Shown one piece after another: positions 51,650 to 61,137 of a DNA stretch of 64,000 bases (position 1 is its first letter; every line of letters begins with the position of its first letter). The stretch covers positions 2,546,788 to 2,610,787 of the forward strand of contig NZ_CP064786.1 in assembly GCF_017094485.1 (NCBI RefSeq), given 5' to 3'. The notes below the pieces were generated by a model. The model ran no database searches, had not been told where the DNA came from, and was given only the letters and a program-made list of their open reading frames with translations. A program made the position numbers and the translations under genes. The stretch comes from Natranaeroarchaeum sulfidigenes. GTDB lineage: Archaea > Halobacteriota > Halobacteria > Halobacteriales > Natronoarchaeaceae.

Positions 51650-52555
51650 ATGCAAACGCACATCGTTCCGGTCGGCTTCGATTACGACCGGTTGATCGCG
51701 CCGCTGGTTCGCGATCAGCAGGACGTCGATCGGGTGATCCTGCTTGAAGGGGCCGTCGGAAGCGAGGAGAACGTCGAGTACGCACAGAACCTCTCACAGA
51801 AGCTCGACAAGGACTTTCAGAACCTGCTCGGCGCGGAAACCGATCGGTTCGTTATCGAGGACGTCTACGACTACGACGTCGCCTTCGAACAGGCCTTCGA
51901 CCTGATCAACGCCGAACTCGATCGCGGCAACGAGATCTGGGTCAACATCAGCGCGATGCCCCGGACCATCTCCTTTGCCTTTGCGACCGCGGCCCACTCG
52001 ATCATGGTCGAGCGACAGGAAGACAGGGACAAGATCCACACCTACTACACGGCCCCCGAAAAGTATCTGGAGACCGAACTCGCCAAGGAGCTCCGCAAGC
52101 AGCGCGAGCTACTGGAAAGTTTGCTAGACGAGGAGGGTGTACCGGACGAGCACATTGACGAGCGACTCGACAGCGCCACCCACCTCCTCTCGGAGTTCGA
52201 CGAGCGCGGGACGACTATCGGTGCGAAGGAGATCGACGGAAGTCACATCGTCGAACTGCCCGTCGCCTCCTTCTCGAACGTCAAGCCGTTTGAGGAGCTG
52301 ATTCTCTTCACGCTGGGCGAGCACGGCGAGTTCGAGAGCGTCTCCGAGCTGGCCGAGGCGCTCGCGCGCGAGCTCAACGAGGAATACACCGATAGCTTCC
52401 GCTCGAAAGTCATCTACAACGTGGATCTGCTTGGACCCGGCGGGAAAGGGTACATCGAACAGGAATCCCACGGGAAGTCCCACCGGACCCGACTCTCGCG
52501 GATCGGCGAACTGTGGGTGCGGGCCCACTCGGACGACCGTGAGAAGGGCCACTGA
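51650..52555 (+). CDS. CARF-like ligand-binding regulator (HFX_2341/DUF6293 family)
   Basis: 301 residues. The N-terminal domain (1 to about 165) has a Rossmann-like opening (MQTHIVPVGFDYDRLIAPLV), FDLINAELDRGNEIWVNISAM and FAFATAAHSIMVERQ, matching the CARF-type fold that binds cyclic oligonucleotides. The C-terminal part (about 200-295) is a winged helix with ELILFTLGEHGEFESVSELAEAL. The family is annotated as an HFX_2341-type transcription regulator. No CRISPR array or cas gene is present here, so the trigger is unknown. Confidence 0.82.
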   Translation: MQTHIVPVGFDYDRLIAPLVRDQQDVDRVILLEGAVGSEENVEYAQNLSQKLDKDFQNLLGAETDRFVIEDVYDYDVAFEQAFDLINAELDRGNEIWVNISAMPRTISFAFATAAHSIMVERQEDRDKIHTYYTAPEKYLETELAKELRKQRELLESLLDEEGVPDEHIDERLDSATHLLSEFDERGTTIGAKEIDGSHIVELPVASFSNVKPFEELILFTLGEHGEFESVSELAEALARELNEEYTDSFRSKVIYNVDLLGPGGKGYIEQESHGKSHRTRLSRIGELWVRAHSDDREKGH

Positions 52556-52568
52556 TCCTCGGCGAGTA

Positions 52569-52988
52569 TCACACGCGCTCGGTAACACGCTGACCCAGAT
52601 CCGGTAGCACCTCTGTGAGAGTAAGCATGTAGCCGAGCGCCAGCATAGTTGCGAGGGTTACGGGCGGGACGGCCTCGGACGGCAGGCCTGCAGGCACGAG
52701 CGCCCCGACGTCGACGATGGGCAATGCCGGAGCGGCGACGAGATACCAGACGCCGACGGCGACCACGATCAGAATCGTCGACCCAAGCGCTGCCATGTTC
52801 CCGGTGCGATAAGCGTGAAAGACCAGCAGGAGCCCGGCGATATCGGAGATGATCGGGTAGTTGCTGGTCGGATTACCGACCAGCGTCGCGCCGATCAGCA
52901 GGATGGCGATGATATAGGTGACGGCGACCACCGACCGCACCAGTTCCTCGTGGTCGTCCACCCACGCGCCGACTGCGCTCCAGTCCAT
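52569..52988 (-). CDS. four-helix membrane protein, function unknown
   Basis: 139 residues with about four transmembrane helices (VVAVTYIIAILLIGATL; IISDIAGLLLVFHAYR; STILIVVAVGVWYLVA; TLATMLALGYMLTLTE). No motif allows a function. It is downstream of the RND exporter on the same strand, with about 50 nt between them, so the two may share a transcript. Confidence 0.78.
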   Translation of the reverse strand: MDWSAVGAWVDDHEELVRSVVAVTYIIAILLIGATLVGNPTSNYPIISDIAGLLLVFHAYRTGNMAALGSTILIVVAVGVWYLVAAPALPIVDVGALVPAGLPSEAVPPVTLATMLALGYMLTLTEVLPDLGQRVTERV

Positions 52989-53038
52989 CGGTCGAGTGTA
53001 CGTACCGCAACCGACAAATCGGTTGTCGTTTCGGATGG

Positions 53039-55618
53039 TCAGCGACCGATCTGACCATCTGCCCGCCAGTCCCTGATACGCTCACGGAGCACGAACAGGA
53101 CGGGTAACAGGATCACACAGGCGATAAAGGCGTAGACGATGCTTAGCCCGGTCACCAACCCGAACCGACGGAGGGGTGGGGCGAGCGCCAGTGCGAGAAC
53201 GCCAAAGCCCGCCGCGGTCGTCGCCGCACTCCCGACCAGCGCGCCGCCCGTTCCGGCGACTGCCCGTGCGAGCGCCTCGTCCAGTGACTGGCCCTCGCTG
53301 TCGAGCAACTCGTCCTGTATCCGTTCGCTCAGGTGGATGCTGTAGTCGACGCCAAGCCCGATTGCGAGGCTCGTGATGACCGCAGTCTCGCTGTTGAACG
53401 GGATGTCGAGCGCAGCCATCGTCCCCAGCAGCCATGCGAGCGCGACCAGTACCGGCGTGATCGTCACGACTGCAAGGTCCGGCGCGCCCTGGCGAGTCCA
53501 GTACAGCACGGAAAGGAACGTCATGATGACGACCAGCGTTACGGCAAACGCCTGCACCAGCGTCTCCAGCAGGGCGTCCTGCAGGACCGCGGTGATCACC
53601 GGTCCACCGGTTGCGATGGCGCTGACCGACCCGCTCGCTTCGATCCCGGCTGCCAGCCCACGCGTGTCTTCCGCGACCGACTGGGCCGAGGCGTCGCCCT
53701 GCACACCGACGAGCAGGCGCGCGCTCTCGTAGCCGTCGTCGGTCCGGTAGAGCACCTCGGACGCGCGATCCGGTGCGACATCGTAGAGCGTATCATACAC
53801 CGCCGCGACCTCCTCGTCGGGTAATCCGTTGGCGGTTTCGTCGCGTTCGTCGATTGCCTCGGCAAGGTCGTCTTCCTCGGCGGCGACCTCGCGCAGCACG
53901 GTTGCCGGGCTTTCGACCGCCGCGTCGCCGTTCGGCTGTGTGACGATCGTGCTCCCCTCCGCTGGCGGCGCGCTGGCCTCGTCTATCGCCGCCAGCGCGT
54001 CGGGATCCGTCACAGCCCCCCTGACGAGTATCTGTGTTTCCGTTCCGTCCCCTTGCTGGCGGAAGTTGTCGCCGAGGTAGGCAGCGTTCTCGCGGACATC
54101 GTAGTCGCCCGGAGCGAGCGGCCCGGGAAGGGATTTGATCCAGTCAGGCGGATCTTCGGGCAGAAAGTCGGCCTCGTTGAACTCGGTGTCGATCCCGGTC
54201 GCGCCGTAGGCTCCTGCCGAGGCGAGCAGGAGTGCAACCACGAGCACTGCGACGGGCTGTCGCTGCACGAGCGCCACGACCCCGGAGAGGACACGGTTTA
54301 GTGGCCCTGCGTCCACGCCAATGGCGGGATTGCGTCGGCCTCTACCTCGCCGTGCCAGGAGCCGTTCGACTTCGAGTTTCGTCGCCGGGACGAGCGCGCC
54401 GAACACGATCAGCGTCGCGAGGATCCCGCCCGCGCTGAGCAGGGCGAAATCCTGGATCGCTTCGAGCGGACTGACGTAGTTCGAGAGGAAGCCGATGCCG
54501 GTCGAGAAGGTTGCGGCCGCCAGCGCGAGTACGACGCTTGCGACCCCGAGTTGCATCGCCCTGGTCGGCTCGCGGGGGATCGCCGCATCCGGACCGTCGT
54601 CCCGCAGCTGTCCCTCGCGGGCCTCGCGATAGCGCATCACGACGTGCAACGAGTAGTCGATGCTCAGCCCGATCACGAGGAAGGGCACGGCGATCAACAG
54701 CTGACTGGAGGGGATCGAGAGCCAGCCCTGAATACCGGCGAGCCACGCCATCACGCAGGCGATCCCGAAGACGCCGAGCAACACGTCGACGAGGTCCCGA
54801 TAGGCGAAGCCGAGCACGCCCAGCACGAGGACGAGTGCGACCGGCGTGATGATGGCGAAGCTATCGCCGACCGCGCGGGTCGAGGCGTCGTCGGTGATGC
54901 CCTGACCGAAGGCGAAGCCGTCTGCGAAGCGATCGTCGACCAGCTCCGCAATGCCGAGCTGGGCCGCCCCGACGGCATCCTCGCCGCCCTCGACGCTGTC
55001 GGCGTCGGCGTGGAACACGAACGTGAGACGGGCGTCTGCAGTCGTCTCGCCCGGCTCGTAGCTCGTCGGGAGGAACGTCGTGGCGTCCGGACCGGGCGTG
55101 TCGGCGTCCGGATCTAGCACCTCCGCGAGCAGCTCGTCGACCTCGTTCTCTTCGAGGGCGTCGAGCGCCGCCACCTGCTCGTCGAGCGTCGGTGGACCCG
55201 ATGGTTGCTCGCCCTGTTCGGCCTGCCGCTGGAAGTACGCAGCCGTCCCGACGACGTTCTCGACGCCGGTAATAGCGTCCTCGTCCTGTAGTGTGGCGTT
55301 GATCGACTCGTCATCTCGGATGTCCTGCTGGAGTTCGAGTCCATCGAGCAGCGACTCACGGGTGAGCACGTCACCGTCCTCGTCACGGACAACGACCTGT
55401 GTAACCACCCCCTCGTCGGTGCCGTAGGTGGCATCGATCTCGTCGAGCGCCTGCTGCTCGTCCCCGTCGGTCTCGAACTGGCCGATCTGCCCGGCTTCCG
55501 TGTCATCGACCACCGCTCCTGCAGCCACGAGCGCCGTCGCTGCGAGCAAGAGCAGGATAATCAGTTTGCTGTTGTCGACGAGCGCGTCGGCGTACCGGTC
55601 GACGATGCGGCCGTTCAT
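53039..55618 (-). CDS. RND-superfamily exporter, MMPL/HAE3-like
   Basis: 859 residues. Two repeats, each with one helix, a large extracytoplasmic loop and five helices. The first repeat has PFLVIGLSIDYSLHVVMRYREA, the second AIGLGVDYSIHLSERIQDE, the typical GxxxDYs motif of the proton-relay helix. Substrate is unknown; relatives export lipids or hydrophobic compounds. It lies next to a small membrane protein gene. Confidence 0.9.
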   Translation of the reverse strand: MNGRIVDRYADALVDNSKLIILLLLAATALVAAGAVVDDTEAGQIGQFETDGDEQQALDEIDATYGTDEGVVTQVVVRDEDGDVLTRESLLDGLELQQDIRDDESINATLQDEDAITGVENVVGTAAYFQRQAEQGEQPSGPPTLDEQVAALDALEENEVDELLAEVLDPDADTPGPDATTFLPTSYEPGETTADARLTFVFHADADSVEGGEDAVGAAQLGIAELVDDRFADGFAFGQGITDDASTRAVGDSFAIITPVALVLVLGVLGFAYRDLVDVLLGVFGIACVMAWLAGIQGWLSIPSSQLLIAVPFLVIGLSIDYSLHVVMRYREAREGQLRDDGPDAAIPREPTRAMQLGVASVVLALAAATFSTGIGFLSNYVSPLEAIQDFALLSAGGILATLIVFGALVPATKLEVERLLARRGRGRRNPAIGVDAGPLNRVLSGVVALVQRQPVAVLVVALLLASAGAYGATGIDTEFNEADFLPEDPPDWIKSLPGPLAPGDYDVRENAAYLGDNFRQQGDGTETQILVRGAVTDPDALAAIDEASAPPAEGSTIVTQPNGDAAVESPATVLREVAAEEDDLAEAIDERDETANGLPDEEVAAVYDTLYDVAPDRASEVLYRTDDGYESARLLVGVQGDASAQSVAEDTRGLAAGIEASGSVSAIATGGPVITAVLQDALLETLVQAFAVTLVVIMTFLSVLYWTRQGAPDLAVVTITPVLVALAWLLGTMAALDIPFNSETAVITSLAIGLGVDYSIHLSERIQDELLDSEGQSLDEALARAVAGTGGALVGSAATTAAGFGVLALALAPPLRRFGLVTGLSIVYAFIACVILLPVLFVLRERIRDWRADGQIGR

Positions 55619-56000
55619 CGGTTCGGCCGCCGTGTCGTGCGGTTGTGACGTGGGGAGTGGGTTTCGGGATGTTTACTGCTGTCCGAAGACACTGTGATCG
55701 TCCGATACATCGCCCCATCGGAGCCTATACCTTTTGATATACGCATATACAGCGAGGTCGACACCCGTAGATCCGAAATAAATAACAGCGTCCCTGTACT
55801 ACTGCGGATATGCATCGACTCGGTCCATCCGCCGGTCACGACGACGTTTTCGTAGGGGCCTTCTAGCCCCATCTCTCCCACCCCGTTTCGACGGATGTAT
55901 TGTGCCCGACCAGTATTCAGCGAACAACGACCAGTATGTACGACAACGACAACGAGCGAACGACGCAGTATCGACGTCGCCCGATCCGGGCGGTGAGAGC
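55619..56000. other. divergent intergenic region (382 nt) before valS
   Basis: A frame from GTG 55902 leads into valS and could add 33 residues (MPDQYSANNDQY...). AT-rich elements (ATAAATAACA near 55778; TATACCTTTTGATATACG near 55726) may be promoters for valS and the RND gene. A small hairpin GGGGC...GCCCC (about 55856-55871) is seen. No other gene. Confidence 0.45.
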
Positions 56001-58661
56001 ATGAGCACGGACGACGCGAGCGACGGGGAAAGCGACATCTCCGGAGCTAGCGACGGCCTCGACGGTAGCTACGACCCGAGCGAGATCGAGCCGTCCTGGC
56101 AGGACTACTGGATCGAGCAGGGCGTCAACCAGTACGACGAGTCGGTTACCGACCCGAACACCCTGTTCTCGATCGACACGCCGCCGCCGACGGTCTCGGG
56201 GAACCTGCACATGGGCCATCTCTACCAGTTCACCCTGCAGGACTTCGTCGCGCGCTTTCGTCGGATGCACGAGGAGACGACGTTTTTCCCCTTCGGTTAC
56301 GACGACAACGGTATCGCCTCCGAGCGCCTGACCGAGCGCGAACTCGACATCCGTCATCAGGAGTTCGAGCGTCACGTCTTCCAGGAGAAGTGCCGCGAAG
56401 TCTGTCAGCAGTACGAGGACGCGTTCACCAGGGACGTCCAGTCGCTCGCCGTCTCGGTCGACTGGGAGAACACCTACAAGACGATCGAGCCGCGCGTCCA
56501 GCGCATCTCCCAGCTGTCCTTTATCGACCTGTACGAGCAGGGCCGCGAGTACCGCCAGAAAGCGCCGGCGATCTGGTGTCCCGACTGCGAGACCGCGATC
56601 TCGCAGGTCGAGATGGAGGGTGCCGAACGGGATTCACACTACAACGACATCGCGTTCACCCACACCGAAACTGGCGAGGATATCGTCATCGCGACGACTC
56701 GTCCCGAACTGCTGCCCGCCTGTGTCGCGATGTTCGTCCATCCCGACGACGAGGACAACGAACACCTCGTCGGCGACACCGCCCGCGTCCCGATCTTCGA
56801 TCACGAGGTGCCGATCATCGCGGACGAGCGCGTCGATATGGAGAAAGGGACCGGCGTCGTCATGTCCTGTACCTTCGGCGACCAGACCGACATCGAGTGG
56901 TACCAGGCCCACGACCTCCCCCTACGAGTGGCCATCGACGAGTCGGGGACGATGACCGATCTTGCGGGCCAGTACGAGGGACTATCGACCCACGAGGCCC
57001 GCGAAGAGATCGTCGAAGAACTGGACGAGGAGGGCTACCTGCAGGACCGCCGCGCGATCACCCACGACGTCAACGTCCACGAGCGCTGTGAGACCGACGT
57101 CGAGTTCCTCGTCACCGAGCAGTGGTACGTCAAGATGCTCGACAAGAAAGACGAGTACCTGCAGGCGGGCCGGGAGATGGACTGGTACCCCGAGAAGATG
57201 TTCACCCGGTACAAACACTGGATCGAGGGACTCGAATGGGACTGGTGTATCTCCCGCCAGCGCGACTCGGGCATTCCGATCCCGGTCTGGTACTGCGAGG
57301 ACTGCGGCGAGACGATCGTCGCCGACCGCGAGGATCTCCCGACCGACCCGCTTTCCGACGATCCGCCGGTCGACGCCTGCCACGACTGTGGCAGCGAGAA
57401 TCTGCGACCCGAAGAAGACGTCTTCGACACATGGGCGACCTCCTCGTTGACGCCGCTGATCAACGCTGGCTGGGACTGGGACGCTGAGGCCGAGGAATTT
57501 ACCATGGACCGGCCACAGCTCTATCCCTTCGACCTGCGCCCCCAGGGCCACGACATCATCTCCTTCTGGCTGTTCCACACCATCGTCAAGTGTTACGAGC
57601 ACACCGGCGAGGTGCCCTTCGACGCGACGATGATCAACGGGATGGTTCTCGATGAGAACCGCGAGGCGATGTCCAAATCGAAGGGCAACGTTGTTCGGCC
57701 CGAGGAAGTTCTTGATCGGTTCCCGGTCGACGCTGCCCGGTACTGGGCCGCCGGGACGTCGATCGGCGACGACTTCCCGTTCAAAGAGCAGGACCTCGTG
57801 ACCGGAGAGAAGCTACTCCGGAAGCTCTGGAACGCCTCGAAGCTCGTCGGCCACCTCGTCGACGAGACCGAGCCCGAAGAGCCCGAGGAACTCGCAGCCA
57901 TCGACGAGTGGCTGCTGGCGAAACAGAACGCCGTTATCGAGGACGTCACAGAGAAGCTCGAAAACTACGAGTTCTCGAAGGCTCGCAACCAGCTTCGGGG
58001 CTTCTTCTGGAACACGTTCTGTGACGACTACCTCGAAATCGCGAAACAGCGACTCAATGAAACCGACGACCCGTCAACAGCCTACGCCCTGCGGACGGCC
58101 CATCGACGGTTCCTCACACTGTTCGCGCCACTCCTCCCGCACATCACCGAGGAGATCTGGCAGTCGGTGTACGCCGAGGGCGAAAGCATCCACACCGCCG
58201 ACTGGCCGACGACGACCGACCACGAGGCCGACCTCGCGGCGGGCGAGACGGCGACCGCGGTGATCGGCGCGCTGCGGCGGTACAAGAGCGAACACCAGCT
58301 TCCGCTGAACGCCGAACTCGACCGCGTCGAGGTGTACGGCTCGATCGACGGCTTCGAGAGCGCGATCAGCGAGGTCATGCACGTCGGCGAACTGGACGCC
58401 TTCGAGGAGGCACCGGACGTGACGACCGAGATCGATGAGATCAGCCTCGATTATTCGCAGGTCGGGCCGAAGTTCGGCGGCAAGGTCGGCGAGTTCGACG
58501 CCGCGCTCGAAAGCGGAGAGTACGAACTCGACAACGGAACGCTGAAACTCGCTGGCGAGGAACTCGACGCCGACCTGTTCGAGGTGCGTGAAGAACGGAC
58601 CTACGCGGGCGAGGGCGAGATGGTCGAGGCCGACGACCTCGTCGTCGTGGTCGATACCTAG
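56001..58661 (+). CDS. valS: valyl-tRNA synthetase
   Basis: 886 residues. Class I synthetase for valine with the HIGH motif in GNLHMGHLYQF, the editing domain, the CPDCETAISQVEM zinc region and the KMSKS motif in MSKSKGN. An anticodon-binding domain and a short helical tail complete it. Archaeal ValRS is of this long type. The ATG at 56001 follows a GTG-begun extension of acidic/polar residues; I think 56001 is right, as the extension is not conserved. It ends in a CTAG shared with the next gene. Confidence 0.95.
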   Translation: MSTDDASDGESDISGASDGLDGSYDPSEIEPSWQDYWIEQGVNQYDESVTDPNTLFSIDTPPPTVSGNLHMGHLYQFTLQDFVARFRRMHEETTFFPFGYDDNGIASERLTERELDIRHQEFERHVFQEKCREVCQQYEDAFTRDVQSLAVSVDWENTYKTIEPRVQRISQLSFIDLYEQGREYRQKAPAIWCPDCETAISQVEMEGAERDSHYNDIAFTHTETGEDIVIATTRPELLPACVAMFVHPDDEDNEHLVGDTARVPIFDHEVPIIADERVDMEKGTGVVMSCTFGDQTDIEWYQAHDLPLRVAIDESGTMTDLAGQYEGLSTHEAREEIVEELDEEGYLQDRRAITHDVNVHERCETDVEFLVTEQWYVKMLDKKDEYLQAGREMDWYPEKMFTRYKHWIEGLEWDWCISRQRDSGIPIPVWYCEDCGETIVADREDLPTDPLSDDPPVDACHDCGSENLRPEEDVFDTWATSSLTPLINAGWDWDAEAEEFTMDRPQLYPFDLRPQGHDIISFWLFHTIVKCYEHTGEVPFDATMINGMVLDENREAMSKSKGNVVRPEEVLDRFPVDAARYWAAGTSIGDDFPFKEQDLVTGEKLLRKLWNASKLVGHLVDETEPEEPEELAAIDEWLLAKQNAVIEDVTEKLENYEFSKARNQLRGFFWNTFCDDYLEIAKQRLNETDDPSTAYALRTAHRRFLTLFAPLLPHITEEIWQSVYAEGESIHTADWPTTTDHEADLAAGETATAVIGALRRYKSEHQLPLNAELDRVEVYGSIDGFESAISEVMHVGELDAFEEAPDVTTEIDEISLDYSQVGPKFGGKVGEFDAALESGEYELDNGTLKLAGEELDADLFEVREERTYAGEGEMVEADDLVVVVDT

Positions 58662-58981
58662 TCGTCCTGTAGGCTCAGCCACGCCACCACGGCTGCGACG
58701 ATCAGCAGTCCACCGAGCCCGACGAGACCGACAGTGCCGCCGAGAAGAGCGATCTGTCCGGCTACTAGTGCAGCAACTGCAAGTCCGTAGCGTCTGGTTC
58801 GCTCTCCTGGCGTTGCGAGATACACGATTCCGGCGAGTGAGAGTGCGAGACCGAATGCGAGGACGATGGTCCCGATTCCGTCGATGTCGAGGACAGTTCC
58901 GACCGAGACCAGAACGATCCCGGCGGCAGTGATTGCCTGCACTGTGCGGTCGTCCAGCTCGGGGAGGGTGTCTGCGGCCAT
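58658..58981 (-). CDS. small membrane protein, function unknown
   Basis: 107 residues with about four hydrophobic segments (AITAAGIVLVSVGTVLDIDG; TIVLAFGLALSLAGIVYLA; LAVAALVAGQIALLGGTVG; LGGLLIVAAVVAWLS) joined by short polar turns. No family is recognised. Its stop is in the CTAG shared with valS. Confidence 0.76.
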   Translation of the reverse strand: MAADTLPELDDRTVQAITAAGIVLVSVGTVLDIDGIGTIVLAFGLALSLAGIVYLATPGERTRRYGLAVAALVAGQIALLGGTVGLVGLGGLLIVAAVVAWLSLQDD

Positions 58982-59085
58982 GGCTACGATCTATCCCAGT
59001 ACTGACTTAATCGTGCTGGAACGATCCTGTGTCGTCGATGGTAGCACTGGCACTAATTCGCGTTCTGTCCGTCGAAGTGCCCGGA

Positions 59086-59094
59086 TTTATATAT
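59086..59094 (+). promoter_or_regulatory. TATA box of the 46-residue membrane protein
   Basis: TTTATATAT, centred about 26-29 nt before the paired ATGs at 59116/59119. Confidence 0.55.
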
Positions 59095-59115
59095 TTCCGA
59101 TTATTTCCCGAATGT

Positions 59116-59256
59116 ATGATGTCAATCAAGCAGAAGGCGATCGCACTGGGCGTCATTGTCGTGATGAACACGGTCGTCTTCTTCCTGTTCGGTCTGTTGG
59201 CGGTCATCTCCTTTGTGGCGTCCGCACCGCTTGCCTTTGCGATCCTGAAACGTTAG
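59116..59256 (+). CDS. 46-residue two-helix membrane protein
   Basis: MMSIKQKAIALGVIVVMNTV begins the first helix; FGLLAVISFVASAPLAFAI forms the second, ending ILKR. A well-placed TATA box supports it as a real gene despite its size; ATGs at 59116 and 59119 are adjacent. The stop overlaps the convergent DUF1405 gene in TTAG. Function is unknown. Confidence 0.65.
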   Translation: MMSIKQKAIALGVIVVMNTVVFFLFGLLAVISFVASAPLAFAILKR

Positions 59257-59939
59257 TCGAGCCTCGCCTCCAGTTTCTTCGACCGGATCGTCAGCGCCAG
59301 ATACGCCGCCAGCAGGGTAAACGCGAACGTCCCCGCGGCTGTGACGTCGAGCGCAGTCGCGCCGAGTCCGACGTCTGTATCACGCGGCACCGGCAGGACG
59401 GTGTGGTGTGGGTCGCCGACGATGGGGACGAGGAAGTCGACGATGAAATCGAAGCCGTACCAGAGGACGGCGACGCCGACGGCCCACGGCGGGAACTCGC
59501 TGATCCGGTGGAGCACCAGCGCCTGGACGACCATTGCCAGATGGCTGAAAAACATGAAGGCATAGAGCGCGGGCGATGGCCCGGCGAGATAGACGTCCCA
59601 GAAGACCAGAATGGTGTAGGGCGTCCACAGTCCGAGAATGATGTTCCCGAAAAAGGCCAGCGCGGTGAGCCACTCACGAGGGTTCCCACGCGCCCAGCTG
59701 GCGAAGGCGGCCGCCGCAAAGAGGGTCGCCAGTGGACTGTCGGGAACCCACGGCCACATGACCAGTGGCGTGTCGAGCAACTGGCCCGTCTCGAAGGCGT
59801 AAAACCAGAACCCGAAGGCGGTCCCGACGAGGTTGATCGCGACGACGACCCAGACCAGTCGTAGCCCGAGGTCCTCGACGGCGCGCGGGACCGGCGCAAG
59901 CCAGCGTGGCAGCGGATCGCGGTCCGGAAGCTCTGGCAT
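59253..59939 (-). CDS. DUF1405 integral membrane protein
   Basis: 228 residues with about six helices. Typical blocks are VVVAINLVGTAFGFWFYAFET, MWPWVPDSPLATLFAAAAF and WYGFDFIVDFLVPI. A polar N-terminus precedes the first helix. The family is widespread in Bacillota and haloarchaea but unassigned. ATG 59939 was chosen. Confidence 0.82.
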   Translation of the reverse strand: MPELPDRDPLPRWLAPVPRAVEDLGLRLVWVVVAINLVGTAFGFWFYAFETGQLLDTPLVMWPWVPDSPLATLFAAAAFASWARGNPREWLTALAFFGNIILGLWTPYTILVFWDVYLAGPSPALYAFMFFSHLAMVVQALVLHRISEFPPWAVGVAVLWYGFDFIVDFLVPIVGDPHHTVLPVPRDTDVGLGATALDVTAAGTFAFTLLAAYLALTIRSKKLEARLD

Positions 59940-60010
59940 CGTCGTGTACGACACGCGATTGGTTAAAAACGATAGCGGTTCCGGCACGCAGAGACGTCCT
60001 GTTGACTCCG

Positions 60011-60577
60011 CTATGATTGTTGTGTATCGGGTCGCCATCGACCGCCAATCTCGTCGCGGGGGTAATCCTGATACGTACCATTTAGATACGTGGTGACGCG
60101 ACCGTCTTCTTCACTGAGTGTGATCGCCCAGAGGACGTTCTCGCGAAGCGATGTTTCCAGTGCACTCATGTGCTTTGTTCCCATCCAGTCCGGATAGCTC
60201 AGTTCTTCGACGTCCTGGACTTCTGTTGGACTGGGACTCCGAACCCGAACCATCTGTTTTTGGATTGTCCCATCTCCCGTCACGATGATTGCTCCATCTC
60301 GACTGAATGCGACATCCTCGGCGACCCGTCGAAACGCCTCTCGAGAGTTCAGGACGACCTGGCATCGATCAACTGGCCACTCATTCTCCCCCAGCGAGTC
60401 GGTATACGCCTCGAAATCGGTTTCGGCAACGAGCAAAAAATACAGACTGGGCCCACTCACATACTGTTCGTCCCACCTGTCGAAGCCGATACTCAACGAC
60501 TCGGCGACGTACCGAATCTGGTCCATGAGCTCCTGACTGGTTGCGTACTTGCTCAACACCCGGTCGATTTCTTCCAT
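60011..60577 (-). CDS. short diadenylate-cyclase (DisA_N/DacZ)-like protein with altered motif
   Basis: 188 residues. The C-terminal half is a DAC domain: DGA at 94-96 (FSRDGAIIVTGDGT), then GTKHMSALETSLRENVLW at about 133-150, and SEEDGRVTTYLNG. The canonical RHR of the second motif is KHM here, so ATP binding or catalysis may be changed. The N-terminal 80 residues differ from DacZ of Haloferax, which is longer. It may be a regulatory or inactive paralogue of c-di-AMP synthesis, or a minor cyclase. Confidence 0.83.
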   Translation of the reverse strand: MEEIDRVLSKYATSQELMDQIRYVAESLSIGFDRWDEQYVSGPSLYFLLVAETDFEAYTDSLGENEWPVDRCQVVLNSREAFRRVAEDVAFSRDGAIIVTGDGTIQKQMVRVRSPSPTEVQDVEELSYPDWMGTKHMSALETSLRENVLWAITLSEEDGRVTTYLNGTYQDYPRDEIGGRWRPDTQQS

Positions 60578-60720
60578 ATGATTCTATTGGTATTAGACAC
60601 CGTCTGGGATTAAGTCCTACCCCGACTCTGAGGTCCACAACCTCTCGATCACGAGCGTGTCGTAGGTAACCGTCCTGTCGTCGGATTCGATACCGTGTCC
60701 GGGGCCGAATACAGGAGTGT

Positions 60721-61080
60721 TCACATATCGTCGGGTGAATCGGGATCTGACTCTGTCTGCGAATCTTCCGGCACCGCTCCGAATGATATCCCCTGTTCAC
60801 TCTGGGCCTGGAGCATGGCTTCTTCGAGGACCGATTCCGGATCACGACCCTCGGCGTCGATCCGGTGTTCGAGGACCCAGCCGTCCGATTTGTACGCGCC
60901 AACGACTGCTGCCGAGTCAGTCTGGACGATGACCCGATCGGCAACCTCCTGTTGCTCCTGAAACTGCGTCATCATCGGGATTGCGTTCCGGATTTCGTCG
61001 TGATCTTCGAGATCGTGGAGCGTTGTTGTCGATACCGGGCTGTCCGGAAACGAATCGAGTAGCGTGCTCTCTGCAACCAT
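60721..61080 (-). CDS. acidic protein of unknown function
   Basis: 119 residues, soluble. A core (about 25-90) has EEQQEVADRVIVQTDSAAVVGA and GWVLEHRIDAEGRDPESVLEEA, suggesting a small alpha/beta fold; the last 25 are acidic and disordered. It follows the diadenylate-cyclase-like gene on the same strand with a gap of about 140 nt in the direction of transcription, and lies upstream of it. No known motif. Confidence 0.7.
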   Translation of the reverse strand: MVAESTLLDSFPDSPVSTTTLHDLEDHDEIRNAIPMMTQFQEQQEVADRVIVQTDSAAVVGAYKSDGWVLEHRIDAEGRDPESVLEEAMLQAQSEQGISFGAVPEDSQTESDPDSPDDM

Positions 61081-61137
61081 AGGTCGATGCAGTATACGAT
61101 TACGGATAACACTGTCTCACTCTCTGCACTGGCTCGA

